Notes: a model not told the origin generated them from the letters alone. A stretch of DNA of 64,000 bases from Globodera rostochiensis (GCA_018350325.1 JAEVLN010000002.1:5315456-5379455), one strand, 5' to 3'; positions 13,977-28,495 are shown, counted from the first letter of the stretch. Numbers and translations: made by a program.

Positions 13977-16051
13977 CAGCTAATTAAATTTGAATGAATT
14001 CAAATTCAAGCAAACAATGAAATATAAATCGGAGTAAGTACTTCTTCTTTAAGCAATACAATTAAAATAATAAGAACAACGAGGAAAAGATACAAAATTT
14101 AGCCGTCATCATGTTTTGGCAGCATTCTCGCAGACCCTTCTACAAATGTTCTCATTTTAGTTTTATTTTAGAGATAATATACATACTAAATGACATTTTA
14201 ACAAGAGTTTTGAATTTGTGAGATAAAAATGACTAAATTAAAACTTTTATCCCAATATGTTAATACTGAATGACAAATATCAAACGCTGAATTTAAATCA
14301 TCGACAACACATAGTTACAACATCGAATAAAAGCGACGCACCAATCCTATGCGGAGCTAGAGAGATACCGTGTCGAATTATTCGCAATCCACACTTGTTT
14401 TCCTTAAAATTAATTAAAAAAAACAAATTAAAATATAATGCTTGATAAAATTTTAGTCAAGAATATTATTTACCCCCAGATATATTTTAATATTTAGTAA
14501 AAGACCGTAAGCAAGCTAAATTCTTAAAATGATACTAGAAAATATTTAAAGAAAACATCTCAAACACAAACCCATATATTTTTATTAATGCTTAGATTTA
14601 AGTTTATAAAATTAATAATTAAATATCATGATACCTGTGAGACCACCTTGCTGCACGCCCACTGGGGTCGATCCTTTCGCAGATATGTCCTTGGCCGGGA
14701 GTTTGGGTTTGGCCCAGGCAACAAATGTCAAAGTTACTTATAAAAATTTATACAGTTAAGAATTTTGTTCGAGATGCCATGCCATAATATTACAAAAAAA
14801 TATCTACACTAAGTCAAAATGTCTGGCAAAAGACGGTTCAGAATTAACCAAATACGAAATAAAAACAAACAAAAAAACACTCAAACAAATCAGCCAACAA
14901 CTTATCCGCGTTTCGCTACCGCCACCGTCAAGATTGGTCATAATAAACTTCAGGATTTCTTCATACTGCCACCTTTCTTTACTACACAAAAAGCCTTCTT
15001 TATCATCTAAAAATATATTCTTAGTATTTTTTCAATTAGAAAATTGATTATTACTTTTGTAATTAATATTTCCTTTAAATTATGGTATTTTCATAGCAAG
15101 TGAAGAATCGGCTGGGATAACGTACCATTTTTAATATGTAAATAAGTGATCCACAAATTGTGTTATATCATAAACGAAGATTTTACCCAAAATAATTAAA
15201 AATTGATGAAATAAAAGTTTCAAGAAAAAGTTAAAAAATTCATATAAAATTATCAAAAATATACAAATAGTCAACAAATCTGAAAAATAATAGTTGTAAT
15301 TTAAAATATTAAAAAAATTGAAATAAACTCTGCAATTTTATAAACTAAATTCTAGTTAAAGCAAGAATTAAAATATGCTGACTTATAAAACCAGAAGAAA
15401 AAATCACAATGGAAGTGGCGCTTTATTTAGTGGTTTACGAATTCAAAATAAAGGGACAGCGAATTCATTTTAACAAGAAAACTCATATTGATAATAAATA
15501 GGCATAGATTGCATTTTTTATGCAAATAAATAAATACATTAAAAAAAAGAAAAAATGGAAGCAAGTCAATTAAAAACTCAATTATTTTGTGTATAACATT
15601 AATGTGAATAAAAAATGTAAATAATTTTAAAAATCTAAAATTGTGAAGAAACTGACCCAATTTGAATATATTTAGTACTTAAGACGTAGATAACTCCATC
15701 GATGCATATAAAATGGTTGGTAATAAAAATTATATAAATTTAATACTTGGAACAAAAACTCAAAATAAAAGGTGCGTATGGTTGGTAATAAAATCACGAG
15801 TAAATTAAACAATATGCCATAAAAAAATATGTCCTCGTTAAACAAACCCTTATTAATTTAAGAACGTATTTAAATAAGATAACTCTTTAAGACCAAACCC
15901 AAATTTTAATATTATTTAAAAAATTAAAAAGCACATTTAAAAATCAAATCATTACTTTACAATTATGAATTATATTATTGTTTAAAATAGTCATACCTTT
16001 ATGCGGTTAAAAATATCTGATATGTAAAAATCAAAAGTGCAAAGATCTCTA

Positions 16052-16325
16052 AAACCAAAATAGCAATACGCAAGATTTAAATTTAATTAAAAAGAAACAA
16101 AGACACTAAAAACTAAAATAAATTAAGGTAAAAAGATTCCTAATTAAGAATAAAGTTTATAAAATTTAACATAATTTAAAGAGGAAAATAAAGATAGAAT
16201 AAAAGAATAAAAGAAATATGGAGAAATATTTATCATGGACACCGTTAACAAAGCAATAAAATCATATTGAAAACAAAAAAACTACAGATGCTAACCTTAG
16301 ACTTTGACATATTGACGACTGTATT
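16052..16325. repeat. Diverged duplication, copy B (partner 12,365-12,905)
   Basis: Shorter relative of the 12.4 kb segment, same orientation and same order of conserved blocks, ending in acgactgtatt. The flanks are unrelated. Confidence 0.75.
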
Positions 16326-17423
16326 GCTTGTCTATAATGGGCAGAGAAGCGAGCTCGCATACAAATTGAGGCGCAACGAATTCTTGCAGTAAAACATTTA
16401 GGGGAGCAATAATTTACTTAGAAATTTTATACAAAAAATATAAAGTATATATTAAAGGTAGAGCTGCCAATCCAAGTTCGTGGAATCATTGTATTTCAGA
16501 ACCAGAAACATAATTTATGCCTTGTAAATCTGGCTAAATTTTTGCTATTAATTTGGGCAATCTGTTTTATCAATTTCCCATAATAATTAAAAACTTTAAT
16601 TCTAAAAATGCGGAGTAGGACGGAGGAGTTATGTACAATGAAATGCTAGCGGTCTAGACCTATGGATAAATTAGTCAACAATTATTTAAAAAACAAAAAA
16701 AAATTTTACAAAAGTGATAAAAGTAAGCTCATCTTAGAAAAACCATAACAGCATATTTTACTTAAAATAAATGTTTAGTTCTACCCTGGTATAGTTAAGT
16801 AATGCAGAATCATCAAAATATATTTTTAACGTGAACTGAAAGCAGCCCGAGAACTGCATAACAAACTTCAAGTTTAAAAAACAAATGAATGCATTAACAA
16901 AATTAATGGAATGTTACATAAAGGAAAACTAAAACTTTTACATATTATACTACGTTCTCGGACATGATAACTGCCTTCAGCACAGCCTCTGGATATGTGA
17001 CTCGGAGGAGGAGATACAAAGGAACTTGAAAAGGAAAAATAAATTTGATAAAACTATTTTATTAATAATCGATTAGGAACCCATAAACGGCAAAGTTTGT
17101 GTAAATCTCGTTAAATTTAAATTAATAGAGGTTTTTTGTTTAATTGTAACATATAATAATCTACTTTCAATTTAAACAACTTTAAAATAAAAACTAATAT
17201 ATAGGCCAAAACAATAAAGAAAATAAAAATTCAAATTATTGGTCCAATATATATTATAATCATGATCAAAAATTTTAATTTGATGAATGAAAATTAAAAA
17301 CAATTAATATTTTAGAATACTAATGCCTTCTTTAAAACACTAAAGAAAAACTAGTGGAGTGATGTACAACGCTATTTTGTGTGCTGGTAAAGCGCTAACG
17401 CGCTTATCGAGCTTCGCTACCTA

Positions 17424-17705
17424 GGTCGGGGTTCGGGGTATGCAGTTGGGGGTGAAGCCAGGTACAACGCTTTGGGGTACGGGATGGCAGTTTTGAACCG
17501 TTGATTGAGCCAGGTACAACGGTTAGGGGTTCGGGGATGGCGTTTGAACTGATGATTTAGCCAAAAAAGAGGCCAGGTACAGCGGTTTGGGGTACGGGGA
17601 AGGCAGTGAGCCAAAAAAGAGGCCAGGTTCAACGGTTTGGGGTTCGGGGAGTGCATCCCAATCACTCTAAATACCCCCCCCCCCCCAATGATCACGCCAG
17701 GTACA
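17424..17705. repeat. Five-unit minisatellite (gccaggtacaacggttt...ggggttcgggg)
   Basis: The word gccaggt(a/t)ca recurs at 17,457, 17,509, 17,572, 17,622 and 17,696, giving spacings of 52, 63, 50 and 74 bp. Each unit carries a ggggt(t/a)cgggg core. C runs interrupt the last unit (17,674-17,686) and follow it (17,724-17,742). Open frames crossing the array on both strands reflect the repeat. Confidence 0.85.
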
Positions 17706-17749
17706 ACCTCACCCCCTTTCAAACCCCCCCCCCCCGCCCCCCACATACA

Positions 17750-18980
17750 ACAATTTTGTCTGGTGTCCTTGTTTCGGTAAATTGTTTCGAATTTTTTTGT
17801 AAAAAAATGAATATTTTAAAATTTCTGAATTTCCTCCAAAAATATCTTCAAAAAATTGGAAATAGTGATTTTAATGCTTTAAAACACTTTTCGCATCATT
17901 ACACCTACAAAGAAAATCGAAAAATTTCGATTACATCCCAAAAGGGTCCCCCCTTTGGGGTTGAATCCAAAAACCAATTTTCTGATCATAACTCGGTTTA
18001 GTCTTAACGCTTTAAATCCAACTAAAATAGTTTCTAATAGAGCAAAAAATAAGATATTTATCTAATTAATGAGTTTTCAGAAATTTCTATTCTAAAAATT
18101 GTTATAAATTTTTTTGTGAAAAATTCATTTTTATCGAAAAATCGACCGTAACTTTTTGAATTTTAATCTTCTACCAAAACTATAATATCATAAAATAGTG
18201 CTTATTTTTCTACATTTTATGACACTAAAATCATTCAAAATGCTCAACTTTGAAAAAAGTTATGAATTTTAATAACATTCACCCAATTTTGGTGACCAAA
18301 AAAATAAAAATTCAAAAAATTTCCAAATACCCCCTAAAAATATTTTTAAACGATCAAAAATAATTTAATGAATTTTAGAAATTGTTTCCACCCCCATACA
18401 TATTCACAGAAAGTCGGAAAAAATTATTTAAGCCAAGCGGAACCGAACCCCAACCCGACCCCCCACACCAACACCAATCACCATTCCGCCACCGGCGCAC
18501 TTGGCTGGCAAAAAGCACTTTTCGGAATTTTCAGGCCTAACAAACACCAATCGATAGCTTTTGTAAAGTTGGATGTTGAAAGCGATCTTTATTTCGCCTG
18601 AAATCCAGCCAAAAAAAAGTTAATGACAAAAAACCGAATAACCTTTTAGGGGGCCTAGCTTGAAAATTTCAAATTTTTGTAAAACAAACTAAACAACATT
18701 CGACGCAGTTTGAAAAGCTCTACAATAATGCAAAACATCGCAAACCAATACGGGCAAACCAAAAAAAGTTAGGGACAAAAAACCATTTTCGAAATTTCGA
18801 CCCAGCAATTTTTGTAGATTTTTCCAGACCAGGGTTTTGCTCTGATCAAAAAGTGATCAACAGCAAAGTTGTCGGAAACATTCCAACTTAGTGCCCTTTC
18901 ACCGTGTGCTAAGCGATTGGAGCAAAAAGAAAAAAGTTTTTTGTGCGACTGCCGAGTTGGAGCACATGGAATTGATTGGT
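17750..18980. other. Compositionally distinct block, possible decayed mobile element
   Basis: After the minisatellite the sequence loses the surrounding A bias and island/linker pattern. It becomes continuous text of moderate composition, with two related phrases of the form ccaaaaaaagtta..gacaaaaaaccg near 18,610 and 18,757. An unusually C- and A-rich patch lies at 18,440-18,500. I recognise no protein. It could be a degenerate transposable element or an unidentified non-coding transcript unit; I cannot tell which. Its right edge, near 18,980, is where A-rich linker resumes. Confidence 0.4.
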
Positions 18981-20748
18981 ATGATTAAATTTAATATCTT
19001 AAGGCACAAACAAAAGTTAAAAATAACAAAGACTAAATATATAAATGCTACTCTCATTTATTTATAGCAGAAACTCTGCACCATCGTCTTATTAAACTAA
19101 TGGCACGATTTAAAAAAATAATTCGGAATATTTTCTGCACACGGTTACAATTCTTATCGGCTGGCGGTTTCCAATTCTTTTTTTTCTTTTCAAATTTACA
19201 TCGTTTCAATACTAATTGGGACTTGAATTATTGAATTAAATCGAACCCATAAATGTTAATATCCCACTCAAAGCCCAACACTAAATTCGCCCATAAATCG
19301 CAGCATAATAATTCTTTTTTTAAATTAAATAAAAACAACAATAAATTAAATTTGTGTCTATAGTGAATGCTTGATTCGAAAGTCACTTCAACTAAAAAAC
19401 TGCTGTGCTCACGATTAATGTTATTGGACTTTTTTGGTTAATTTTAAATGATTTTTAATTTGTATTTGTTGAGCGAGTCTTAAAACTATACATAGACCAT
19501 ATTTAATTGTAACAATAGCCTATTATTCAATAACATTTACACAGCAAAAAATTATAATTTAAATAAATTATAGGAAATGTGTACTGGCAAATACGCATAA
19601 GCAATTTAATAAACGTTAATTAAAAATAAATAATAAAGTTTAAAATTGTTTTTATGTGAAACAAATAATTGAATTAAAAGGTTGAAGAAGGCAAAAAGCT
19701 TACCAATTTAAAAAAGTTAATGTAATAAAAAGACCACTGTAAATAGAATCTGATATTGATGTCGGTCAGCAAAAAATAATATCACTAAACAATCGCACTG
19801 TGAATACATGCCCATTTACATTGTAAGTATTCCATGGAAAAATTATCGTCCCAAGGTGTTTAATTGAATCTATCAAATTTATTAGATATTTTATAATGAT
19901 CATCCGATGTGATAATTTGTATTCTAATATATTAAAATCAACATTATAGGCCATGAGTCAAAAGACACTATTTAAAAGTTCATTTAAACAAATAAATATC
20001 AAAGGCATATTCAAAAAGAAATAAAAATAATCTGAAATCCCTTTAAAATATTGGATGCCAATTTTGCTGATTTGATGTTCGTAAAAAACAAATATTTAAA
20101 ACAAATCAATAATAATGTAACGGGCATTCAAAAATGATTTTTATGTTCACAAATATATTTTTTGAGCCGACAATGCGCACACATGTAGAGACAACTGGTT
20201 CACTCATTCGCGCTCTTTTTTAGCTTTCTTTATGTAATTATTTTTGCGCAATATTCATTTACATTTAAAAAAATATAGAATATTTTGTTATTCATGTATC
20301 GCGTGCAACATAGCGTAAAACCACTAAGAATTAATAGTCTCGGTATTTAATTAAATTATGAAAGTTACCACATAAAAAAATAGATTTTGATCACTATTAA
20401 AAGCAAAAAAAACTTATATTTAATAATTAATTCTTATTTCATTGCAAAATTATAACAGTATGTAAATAACTCTTTTGATATTGAAATAAAATAACAACTT
20501 AAGATTTAGAATAAATGAAAAAATTTAGAGAACTGAAAAGGCAACAAATTTACTTAAGATAAAAATAATTGTTTCTGCTTTAAAAACATGAATTCGTATG
20601 GTTTTCAGAGAATGTTCATTCCTGAATTGGCAAGAGAAGTTGGAAATAGTCGACATCCGCGAACTATCTGAATGATGCTTTTGGGTCGGCAGCTAATGTA
20701 ACGCGGATTAATGCAGCCAAAGCAAATATTTAAATACGAGCAAGAAAA

Positions 20749-21532
20749 TGATTTTTGATTTTTATTTGATCGTCCACCCCACACAACGAAGCTAACCGAG
20801 TTGATCAAACTGCCTGAAATACAATTTCATAAAATTAAAAATGTACTTCAAAATATTTTTTAACTTTTTATATATATATTAAAATTACGAAATTAAATGC
20901 TCTATAATATTTTATAAGACTGAAAACGGTGGTTAATAGCTAATTATCATTTAAACAAAGATAAGCTCAAAAGCTCCTAGCTGAAAGCAGTCGAGAGAAT
21001 TAAATAATTGAGCAATAAATATACAAAGCAGCAAAAGCAACCGCACCATCGACAAAAATGAGCTAGATAGAGATTCCGAGGAGAAATAATTAGCTAAACA
21101 TATATAATCAAGAACAAGAAATTTAAAAAGTAACAAAATATGATTTTTGATTTTTATTTGATCGTCCACCCCACACAACGAAGCTAACCGAGTTGATCAA
21201 ACTGCCTGAAATACAATTTCATAAAATTAAAAATGTACTTCAAAATATTTTTTAACTTTTTATATATATATTAAAATTACGAAATTAAATGCTCTATAAT
21301 ATTTTATAAGACTGAAAACGGTGGTTAATAGCTAATTATCATTTAAACAAAGATAAGCTCAAAAGCTCCTAGCTGAAAGCAGTCGAGAGAATTAAATAAT
21401 TGAGCAATAAATATACAAAGCAGCAAAAGCAACCGCACCATCGACAAAAATGAGCTAGATAGAGATTCCGAGGAGAAATAATTAGCTAAACATATATAAT
21501 CAAGAACAAGAAATTTAAAAAGTAACAAAATA
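20749..21532. repeat. 392 bp tandem duplication, apparently perfect
   Basis: Units 20,749-21,140 and 21,141-21,532 appear identical base for base, including an island with atcgtccaccccacacaacg. All other duplications in the window are diverged, so this one is either very recent or an assembly artefact. The duplicated minus-strand frame of about 60 codons is hydrophobic, as expected from translating a T-rich strand, and I do not call it a gene. Confidence 0.9.
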
Positions 21533-24163
21533 CAAAAAAAGAGTTCATAAAAGATTACTAGTTTAAAAATTTAACGTGTCTTTAAAATTCATAATATTTT
21601 AAATAAAAATGGTTGTTAGCTATAACTACAAAAACAAATTTAAAGAACAATTCAAGCATTCATAATTATAAAAAATAAAATTATTTAAATTTGAAGCGAT
21701 ACTTGTAATCGAACCATCCTGTTATATTTTAAAAACCTTTTATAATAAATGTTTAAGCCATTCGCCACCCCGAAAAACAGCAATGAAGGTTAGCAGTTGG
21801 GCAAAGACCAATGACAATTCTAAATATCTAAGAATTTGAATAAATTAATTATAACATTAATTTCTCAAAGGGAGCGATTGCAAACTTAAGCACATTGTTA
21901 AAGTTATACTTATGCAATAACTAAAAAAATAAAAGACCTAAGAATGTTAATCTCAATTTGTAACAAATTCAGCTTAATTAAATTACTCTAAACAATCGAA
22001 AGTTTAACGGTATTAAGTGCTTGGAAACTAAAATTCGCTGAATTTAATTGATGATAATGAAAATATAAACCAATTAAAAAGAAGAAACATATCTAACTTC
22101 CAATATTTTTATATAAACGCTTATTTTTAAAATATGTAAAAACTTCTTAAGAATGTTAATTCACCTAAGGCCAAAAAACCAAGGAGTTTAAGGAATTATG
22201 GGAAGAACTGGAGAGAGTCACATGTCAACGAGAACAGCCAATAAAATGATATATGAAAGAATAAACAAGACAAAAAGCATGAGTTCAAAAGAGCTGGCAA
22301 ACCAAAAGATTTTATTTCAAATAAGGTTTATTAAATAACTCAAAAATTAGTTATGTATTTTGGTCAACAAGATTAATTTGTTTATTTCATACATATTGAA
22401 GAAGAGTGGGAAATTAATTAAACGGTCATCAGTCAAAGACATAGATTTTCTTATATCAATTTATTTTTATTAGCTTTGCTATATTAACATAAAAATTAAA
22501 TTTAAAAGCATTTTGTATTTTTATGCTTTGCTTATAAATTCCAAAAGGATTCCTACTGAACTCATGTAATTATTTAATTTATAGTAAATATTAATAGCTA
22601 AACACAACCCTTTAATATTACCCAATGTTAAAATTGTTAAAAAGTGCACGTCTCTATAAATTTTAATTGTGCAAGATTTTAGAGAATAAAACTTTGGATT
22701 CTCCTATAACGCTGAATCAATTTTTATTCTAAGGATCGAATTTTACTAATAAATATTCACTAATACGAGGAGTTAATAATTTGAACAATATTTTAAAGTC
22801 AAAAAATTCGTTTGAAAATTTCGGCATGGAAAAACTAATACTGAGCTAAATATATAACAATTAAATTCAATTCAATACAACAGAAATTTTCTAATTAAAA
22901 ACAGATATTCAAATGATCTATTTTTAACTATATGTAGCAATACTTTATTTAAAATGGAATTATAATGCTAATTTAAAAAACAATAAATAATTCTTTCTTA
23001 ATAATTTCAATATATTTTTATTTAATGTCAATTCGTTCATTTTTGGTGATTTTCCTCCCAATTTTTATAGCTTATTATTTATTTATTTTCGTTAGGTATT
23101 TAAATTTTTTTAAACAAAGTTTTTTCTTGCATGGACTTTTAATTATTGAAATTATTTTTAAAATTGAAAATTACAATATTTAATATTTTTATACTTTAAT
23201 AATTTAGTAACTTATATAACTAACGACTTATTATATATTTTTTAATATTTACAATCTTATTAATTAATTATAAGCCATTAAAAGTTTTAAAATAAAATTT
23301 TAATGATTTGAAGCTTTTAATACTGAATACTTTGTTTAATAAATTAGTTTTTGCGAAAACAATGATCAATAGCTCACCCAGATAACTTTAAATTATTTTA
23401 GTCGTTAAAACAGTACTTTTATAGTTTGAATTATTTTAATGCCAACGTTCTAACATTCACGGAACTATCAATTGGGTGATGAGATAGCGCCACGAAGGTT
23501 TAAGGCTTTTATTGTTTTTCAACTTTAAGGTTTTAATTGCTTTTAGTTGGAAAAAATTGTAATAATAGACACTTCGTGATTGGCTACATGTTATTTTTAA
23601 TTAACATGTTATGGGGTAAGACACGTAATGTTTTTACAATTTTTCTCAGTTTATTATTACCGGTTTTCTGTTATTTAATTGATAACTAAATTTTTTATTT
23701 AATTTCTATTTCATTATGTAATATATCATATCTCAATGATGTTGCACAAACTGCGCAGTTGTAGACATTTTATTATTTAAAAGATTTAGTTTTATAATAC
23801 TGCCGATTTGTTATTAGATTTCATGTGGAATCAACCAGCCGTTCACTGCAAATACCGTAATTTTTACGGTTATTAAAATGTGCAAAATATGATTGGTTTT
23901 GAACAGATATTTTGCAATTTTATTTATTTTCAGGTGTGAGTGAAAAAAGGTGAAACCCTAAAGGAATCTACAATGAAAATTTTAAATTAAGGAGATCTAA
24001 ATTTGATCTTAAATAAATTTATTTATAGAAAAACTAAAAGTTACGAAAATGCAAACTGAAATTAAAACTATAATATAGATTATTTATAACAGTATTTGTT
24101 AAAAGCAAGCGCATAAAATTATATCAAATGTAAATACTACTTTTGGGACCATTTTATTGTAAC

Positions 24164-25233
24164 CGTTTGTTCTACAACTTTTTTAAAAATAGTTAATTAA
24201 TATAAATTGCTTAATAAACTTTGAATTTTTGGAATTATTTTTATAGATTTAATTTTTTTCTGGTGTTTTTATGATTATAATTTTTAAGTAAAATTTTATT
24301 TTCCTATTAGTGTTATTTGTGACTTTATAATTTTTTCTTTAGTACAATAATAGAAAATTACATTATAAACTACATGTTGGATAGATTGTTTAAGTCCTGT
24401 GGTACTGAAATTTCAAACAACTAATTGAGTACCTGTGAGTTGAATTTTGGATTTGATAATTATTTTCATACTTTGGTAACCTTAATTATTGAATTTAATT
24501 TTAGTTCTATTTTTTCTGGTTTTTTTATCCATCCAGTTTGTTCAGTAAATAATATTTATGGTTTTTAAATGTATATGCTAAGTTATACTTTGATTTTTTT
24601 AAATTTACAAGCATAAGTTTATTAAATAATTTTTTTGATTTACAGTATATGCTTCCTTACAATTTAAATTTTAATTAGAGATTAACATAAATAAGCACAG
24701 TCTGGCATGAGCGTTTGTTCTACAAGTTTTTTAAAAATAATAATATACATTGCTTAATAAACTTTGGTTTTGGAATTATTTTTATAGATTTAATCCACTT
24801 GTGGTACTGAAATTTCAAAACCTACAAGAGTACCTGGGAGTTGAATTTTGATTTGATAAATATTTTATTACTTTGGTAACTTTATTTTGAATTTAATTTT
24901 GTAGGCATTTATATTTAGTTTTTTCTGGTTTCATTTATCCCTCCAGTTTGTTCAGTAAATAATTATTTATTGTTTTTAAATGTATATACTAAGTAATACC
25001 TTGATTTTTTTTTATATTTCAACAAGCATAAGTTTATTTATTAATTTTATGATTCACAATATATGCTTAATTCTGATTAAATAATTATTTCATTGGTATT
25101 TGGACATTAAAAATATTATAGCTTAATTAAAAGTTTTCTAGTTAAAATTCATTTTTAAATTTTAGGCTAAAGGCTCCTTACAATTTTAAATTTTAATTAT
25201 AGATTAAAATAAATAAGCGCAGTCTGGCATGAG
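24164..25233. repeat. Diverged tandem duplication of about 0.53 kb
   Basis: Unit 1 (24,164-24,711) and unit 2 (24,712-25,233) both start cgtttgttctacaa and both end in an island containing cagtctggcatgag. Between these ends blocks align in order: ggaattatttttatagattt, tgtggtactgaaatttcaaa, agtacctg(t/g)gagttgaat, ccagtttgttcagtaaataa and aagcataagttta. The end islands are nearly identical while linkers differ by many indels. Confidence 0.85.
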
Positions 25234-27999
25234 GGTTTACAAAATAGAAGAATGCGCTAAATTTCTTAGATCGAAAAATAAAATGCTTCGTGCCTCTCAT
25301 TAATCATATGAAGATTTGCCTGTAATATGACAATTAATTATATTGCTTATTTTAATTTAAAAAATTTATAAATAATAGTTTGTACAATTTTATAAATTTA
25401 TTTAGATATAGCAAAAAGAAAAAAGAATTAATGTTAAATAAATTCAAAAGAAAAAAATTATCAATTGAATTTGGCACCTGAAAAAATGCTGTTTATAGAA
25501 AAATTTAAATCATAAATAATTTAATTGAAAAAAACTTCATAATACATAATTAATATTGTTAAAAGAATAGGTAATTTACGTGGTGCAGAGGATAAGTACC
25601 CCATGACTTCGACTGATTTAGAAAATTTTTTTGATGCAAGGTGCCGGCTAAATAATTATATTATAAATAATAAGAAAGTGTATCCGAAATTTATTAATAT
25701 TAGAATTTTATTCTTTAATACATAATATAAAATAACACAATCAAAAATTATTGGTAAACGATTAATTTATAATGAAAAAAAATCAACAAAAACAGGCAAA
25801 ATTTATAAAAATTATGCAGTTCAAATAGGTCTGAGTAAATCTCAAATTAGAAAAAAAGGGATATTCTAACATTGAAAATGATTTAAATATTTTTGTTTTT
25901 TATAAATTAAATTTAATTAGAAAGATCATTGAGAATTGGAGACGTCACCAAAGCAATGTCACCCCACTCTAAAGATAATGGCACCGTTAGCACCCCGGTA
26001 ATAGCCCGAATATTTTCACCCTACCCGTCCAAAATCAGCTATTTAAATTCTCATGAACACAAATATATATTTTGAAACTGAAAATAATAAATAATGTCGG
26101 GAAACCTGCGGTAAAAAATCCCACTTTAAATCGTTAAACGTTTTTTTAAGGAAATCAAAAAAAATAAAAATAAATTAAAAAAATCCAAAACTATTGATTT
26201 AATTAATCCCTTATAAGTTATAACAATTTTTCAAGGACAGAAAACAAAAAATCCTCAAAATGCCCCTATTTAAAAAACCAAACTTTATCGATAATTATGT
26301 AATTCTAAAAAATTGCAAAGCATTCTTTTATCATTGATTTGTCGACTTATTTAATTGAAAGCGTTAAAAAGTAAAAAAATGTTGTTTATGTTTCACGTCC
26401 CGAAAACCTGCGCCTTCGGAACGAATTTTTATTCAACTTTTTTGCTTTGTAAAAAATTGTTAAAAAATCCCTCAATAAAAATTAATATATTTCAATATAT
26501 TTTTTTCACTTTTCAAAAAAATTAATGACGTGAAAAATTTTAATACCAAATACTTGTTTTTATAGGTAAATTCCTTTTGGCATTATTGTGTTTAATTTAA
26601 CTTTAAGGGAAAATTGATTTTATTTATATTAACTGTACTTTTTTAGTTGTGAGTTGCGGACTGATATCCTGGGTAAAAGAAGGCTGGTGATTAGTTTATT
26701 GGTTTATACAGTTTAATTATCGTTATATTTACCTAAACGATGTTGAGGACCTTGTATTTATTAAAATGCCTAGAACTCATTTCATCTGAATATGCCAGAA
26801 TCCGCCTTTGGGGTTTATTGTGTGGTTAATCTTTGTAAGTTATTTTTATATATTTTTATTAAGGATAAGAAAAGAAAGTACAGAAAACGCGACATCAGTA
26901 CAATACTCTTAATCATTAACAAATTCAAACTTATTCTCCCTGCCAGCAACATACACTTTCTCTACAAATGCATTCTCATACTCCCTCCTCAATCGTTCAA
27001 CCCTGGACTTGTATCGTGCATCGTCTCTCTCGTCGACCAATTTTATTTATAATTATAATATTTAATATGATTTAGCTAATTCTCGCGGCTCAACTTTTAC
27101 ATAAAACAGTCAAAGGTTAGAGGTTGCCAGTTTACTTAATATAACAAATTTATATATTTTTTGTTAATTTTTTATTTTTGCGTATTTTTGATTAATTATA
27201 CTATTTTCTTTTATTTGTGATTAATAATTGATATGATAAAATTTATAGCATTAAAGATATAAAAATATCTTTTTAAAGAATGAATTGGTGGTTGTCTAAA
27301 TTTTGAAATAATATTAATTTGCATTAGAAATCCTTAACAATATTTATTTTATTATTGTTTCCATGTGATTTTTTTTTAACATTAAATAATGATAAGATTA
27401 GTTCATAATTTATTATTATAAATAAATTTTATTAATCTAAAATTTATAATCAGTATCGCACAATTATTTTACATTTCTGAGCAAGTTAAAAATTTTCACC
27501 GCCAAAATGGATGATTTAATGTTTAATAAACACATCAACAAATAATTAATAAATTCAAAATTTTGATTATTCTTGTTCTTCATTTCTCTCAGCATATAGT
27601 TAAACTATATTCTAAAGCTGATATAACATAATTCTTAAATTGTAAAATTTGTTTACTTTTTTACTTTAAAAATATTAAGCATTTTCAAAATATGAAAAAG
27701 TTACTCATAATACATATATTTTTATTGCAATTTTAATAAATAAAAATACTTAGTTTTTCAAAACGAGTCAAAATTGGAGTTATTTTTGATTATTTTATTT
27801 AATTACTGCTCTAATCATAAATTACTGAAAGTTTTAAAAGCATTAAAATTTTAAATTATCATTTTGATTTATTTACACTATTGTGCCAAACTTATTTTGA
27901 TTAAAACAGGTGTTTATATTTACAAAGGATTATTGCAATTTAAACATTTAATAATTTTTTTTAAACTGGTAGTCAATGTCCTGGCGTCATTGAAATTTT

Positions 28000-28152
28000 A
28001 TGATGCATCAAAACCCGATAGTAAAGATGAATTACACGTGTTTGCCAGATTGGGGAGAAGCCGTTGCAGAAATACGCCGTCTGAGAAAATTGATATTTTG
28101 GGTAAAATGTAAAAAGAACAACCCATGCGGCGCTGAAATCATTGACCTTTAG
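28000..28152 (+). other. Unassigned 50-codon ORF in a GC-richer island
   Basis: An ATG at 28,000 opens a 50-codon frame ending in TAG at 28,150-28,152. It lies in one of the larger islands of this domain. The middle part reads DWGEAVAEIRRLRKL, an amphipathic, charged stretch unlike the K/N/I/F-rich noise elsewhere. No start context, splice signals or family could be recognised, and frames this long are expected by chance many times in 64 kb at this composition. It may be an exon remnant or nothing. Confidence 0.15.
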
Positions 28153-28495
28153 AGTGATTGATTTGGACGGTGTCCATGCCACTATTAGCTGCCCTGCAAT
28201 GTAGCAAATTTTAATTATTTGATAATTTTAGCCTAGAATTAGTCGCGATTGCTAATTACTGGTTCATAGAAGTTCATTTTATGAATTTTTTAAATATTAT
28301 TTTTAGTTTGACTAGCAATTAATAAGAGATATGAAAATATTTTATTATCTTAATAAGCCTTTTTTTACTTTCAAATAATTGCAAAAGGGTAACATATTTT
28401 TTATTTATTAAAATTTTCTGCTTTTAATACAATTTTGACTTTTTTGCTTTGTATTTAATAATATAATAAAATTTAAATGCACCTTGCTGTGATCA

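Larger units (their letters stand above)
1..22970. other. A-rich (+ strand) gene-free domain made of islands and AT linkers
   Basis: The + strand shows long runs rich in A over T, with words such as aataaataa and aaattaaat. Every 100-400 bp these are interrupted by 30-150 bp islands of normal composition, for example near 1,040-1,110, 1,510-1,600, 2,030-2,290, 3,770-3,910, 4,840-4,930, 5,400-5,480, 5,760-5,850, 11,100-11,190 and 14,640-14,720. No island gives a convincing protein in any frame and no intact RNA gene was recognised. The bias fades and reverses near 22,970. Named repeats inside the domain are listed separately; the rest holds only islands and linkers. Whether the islands are functional is unknown. 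Confidence 0.7.

Noticed and set aside
14819..15010. 63-codon frame starting MSGKRRFRINQIR, slightly reminiscent of ribosomal protein eL39
   Set aside because: Only a few basic residues near the start agree, the conserved middle and end of eL39 are absent, and A-rich DNA translates to K/N/Q/R-rich text anyway.
17606..18001. 131-codon plus-strand frame, the longest in the window
   Set aside because: Its first half is translated minisatellite and C tracts (poly-proline) and its second half is AT-rich noise.
1..22970. Nematode-type 21U piRNA cluster with the CTGTTTCA upstream motif
   Set aside because: The AT-rich, strand-biased texture suggested it, but the core motif (or its complement TGAAACAG) is rare and irregularly placed. 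A different small-RNA system is not excluded.
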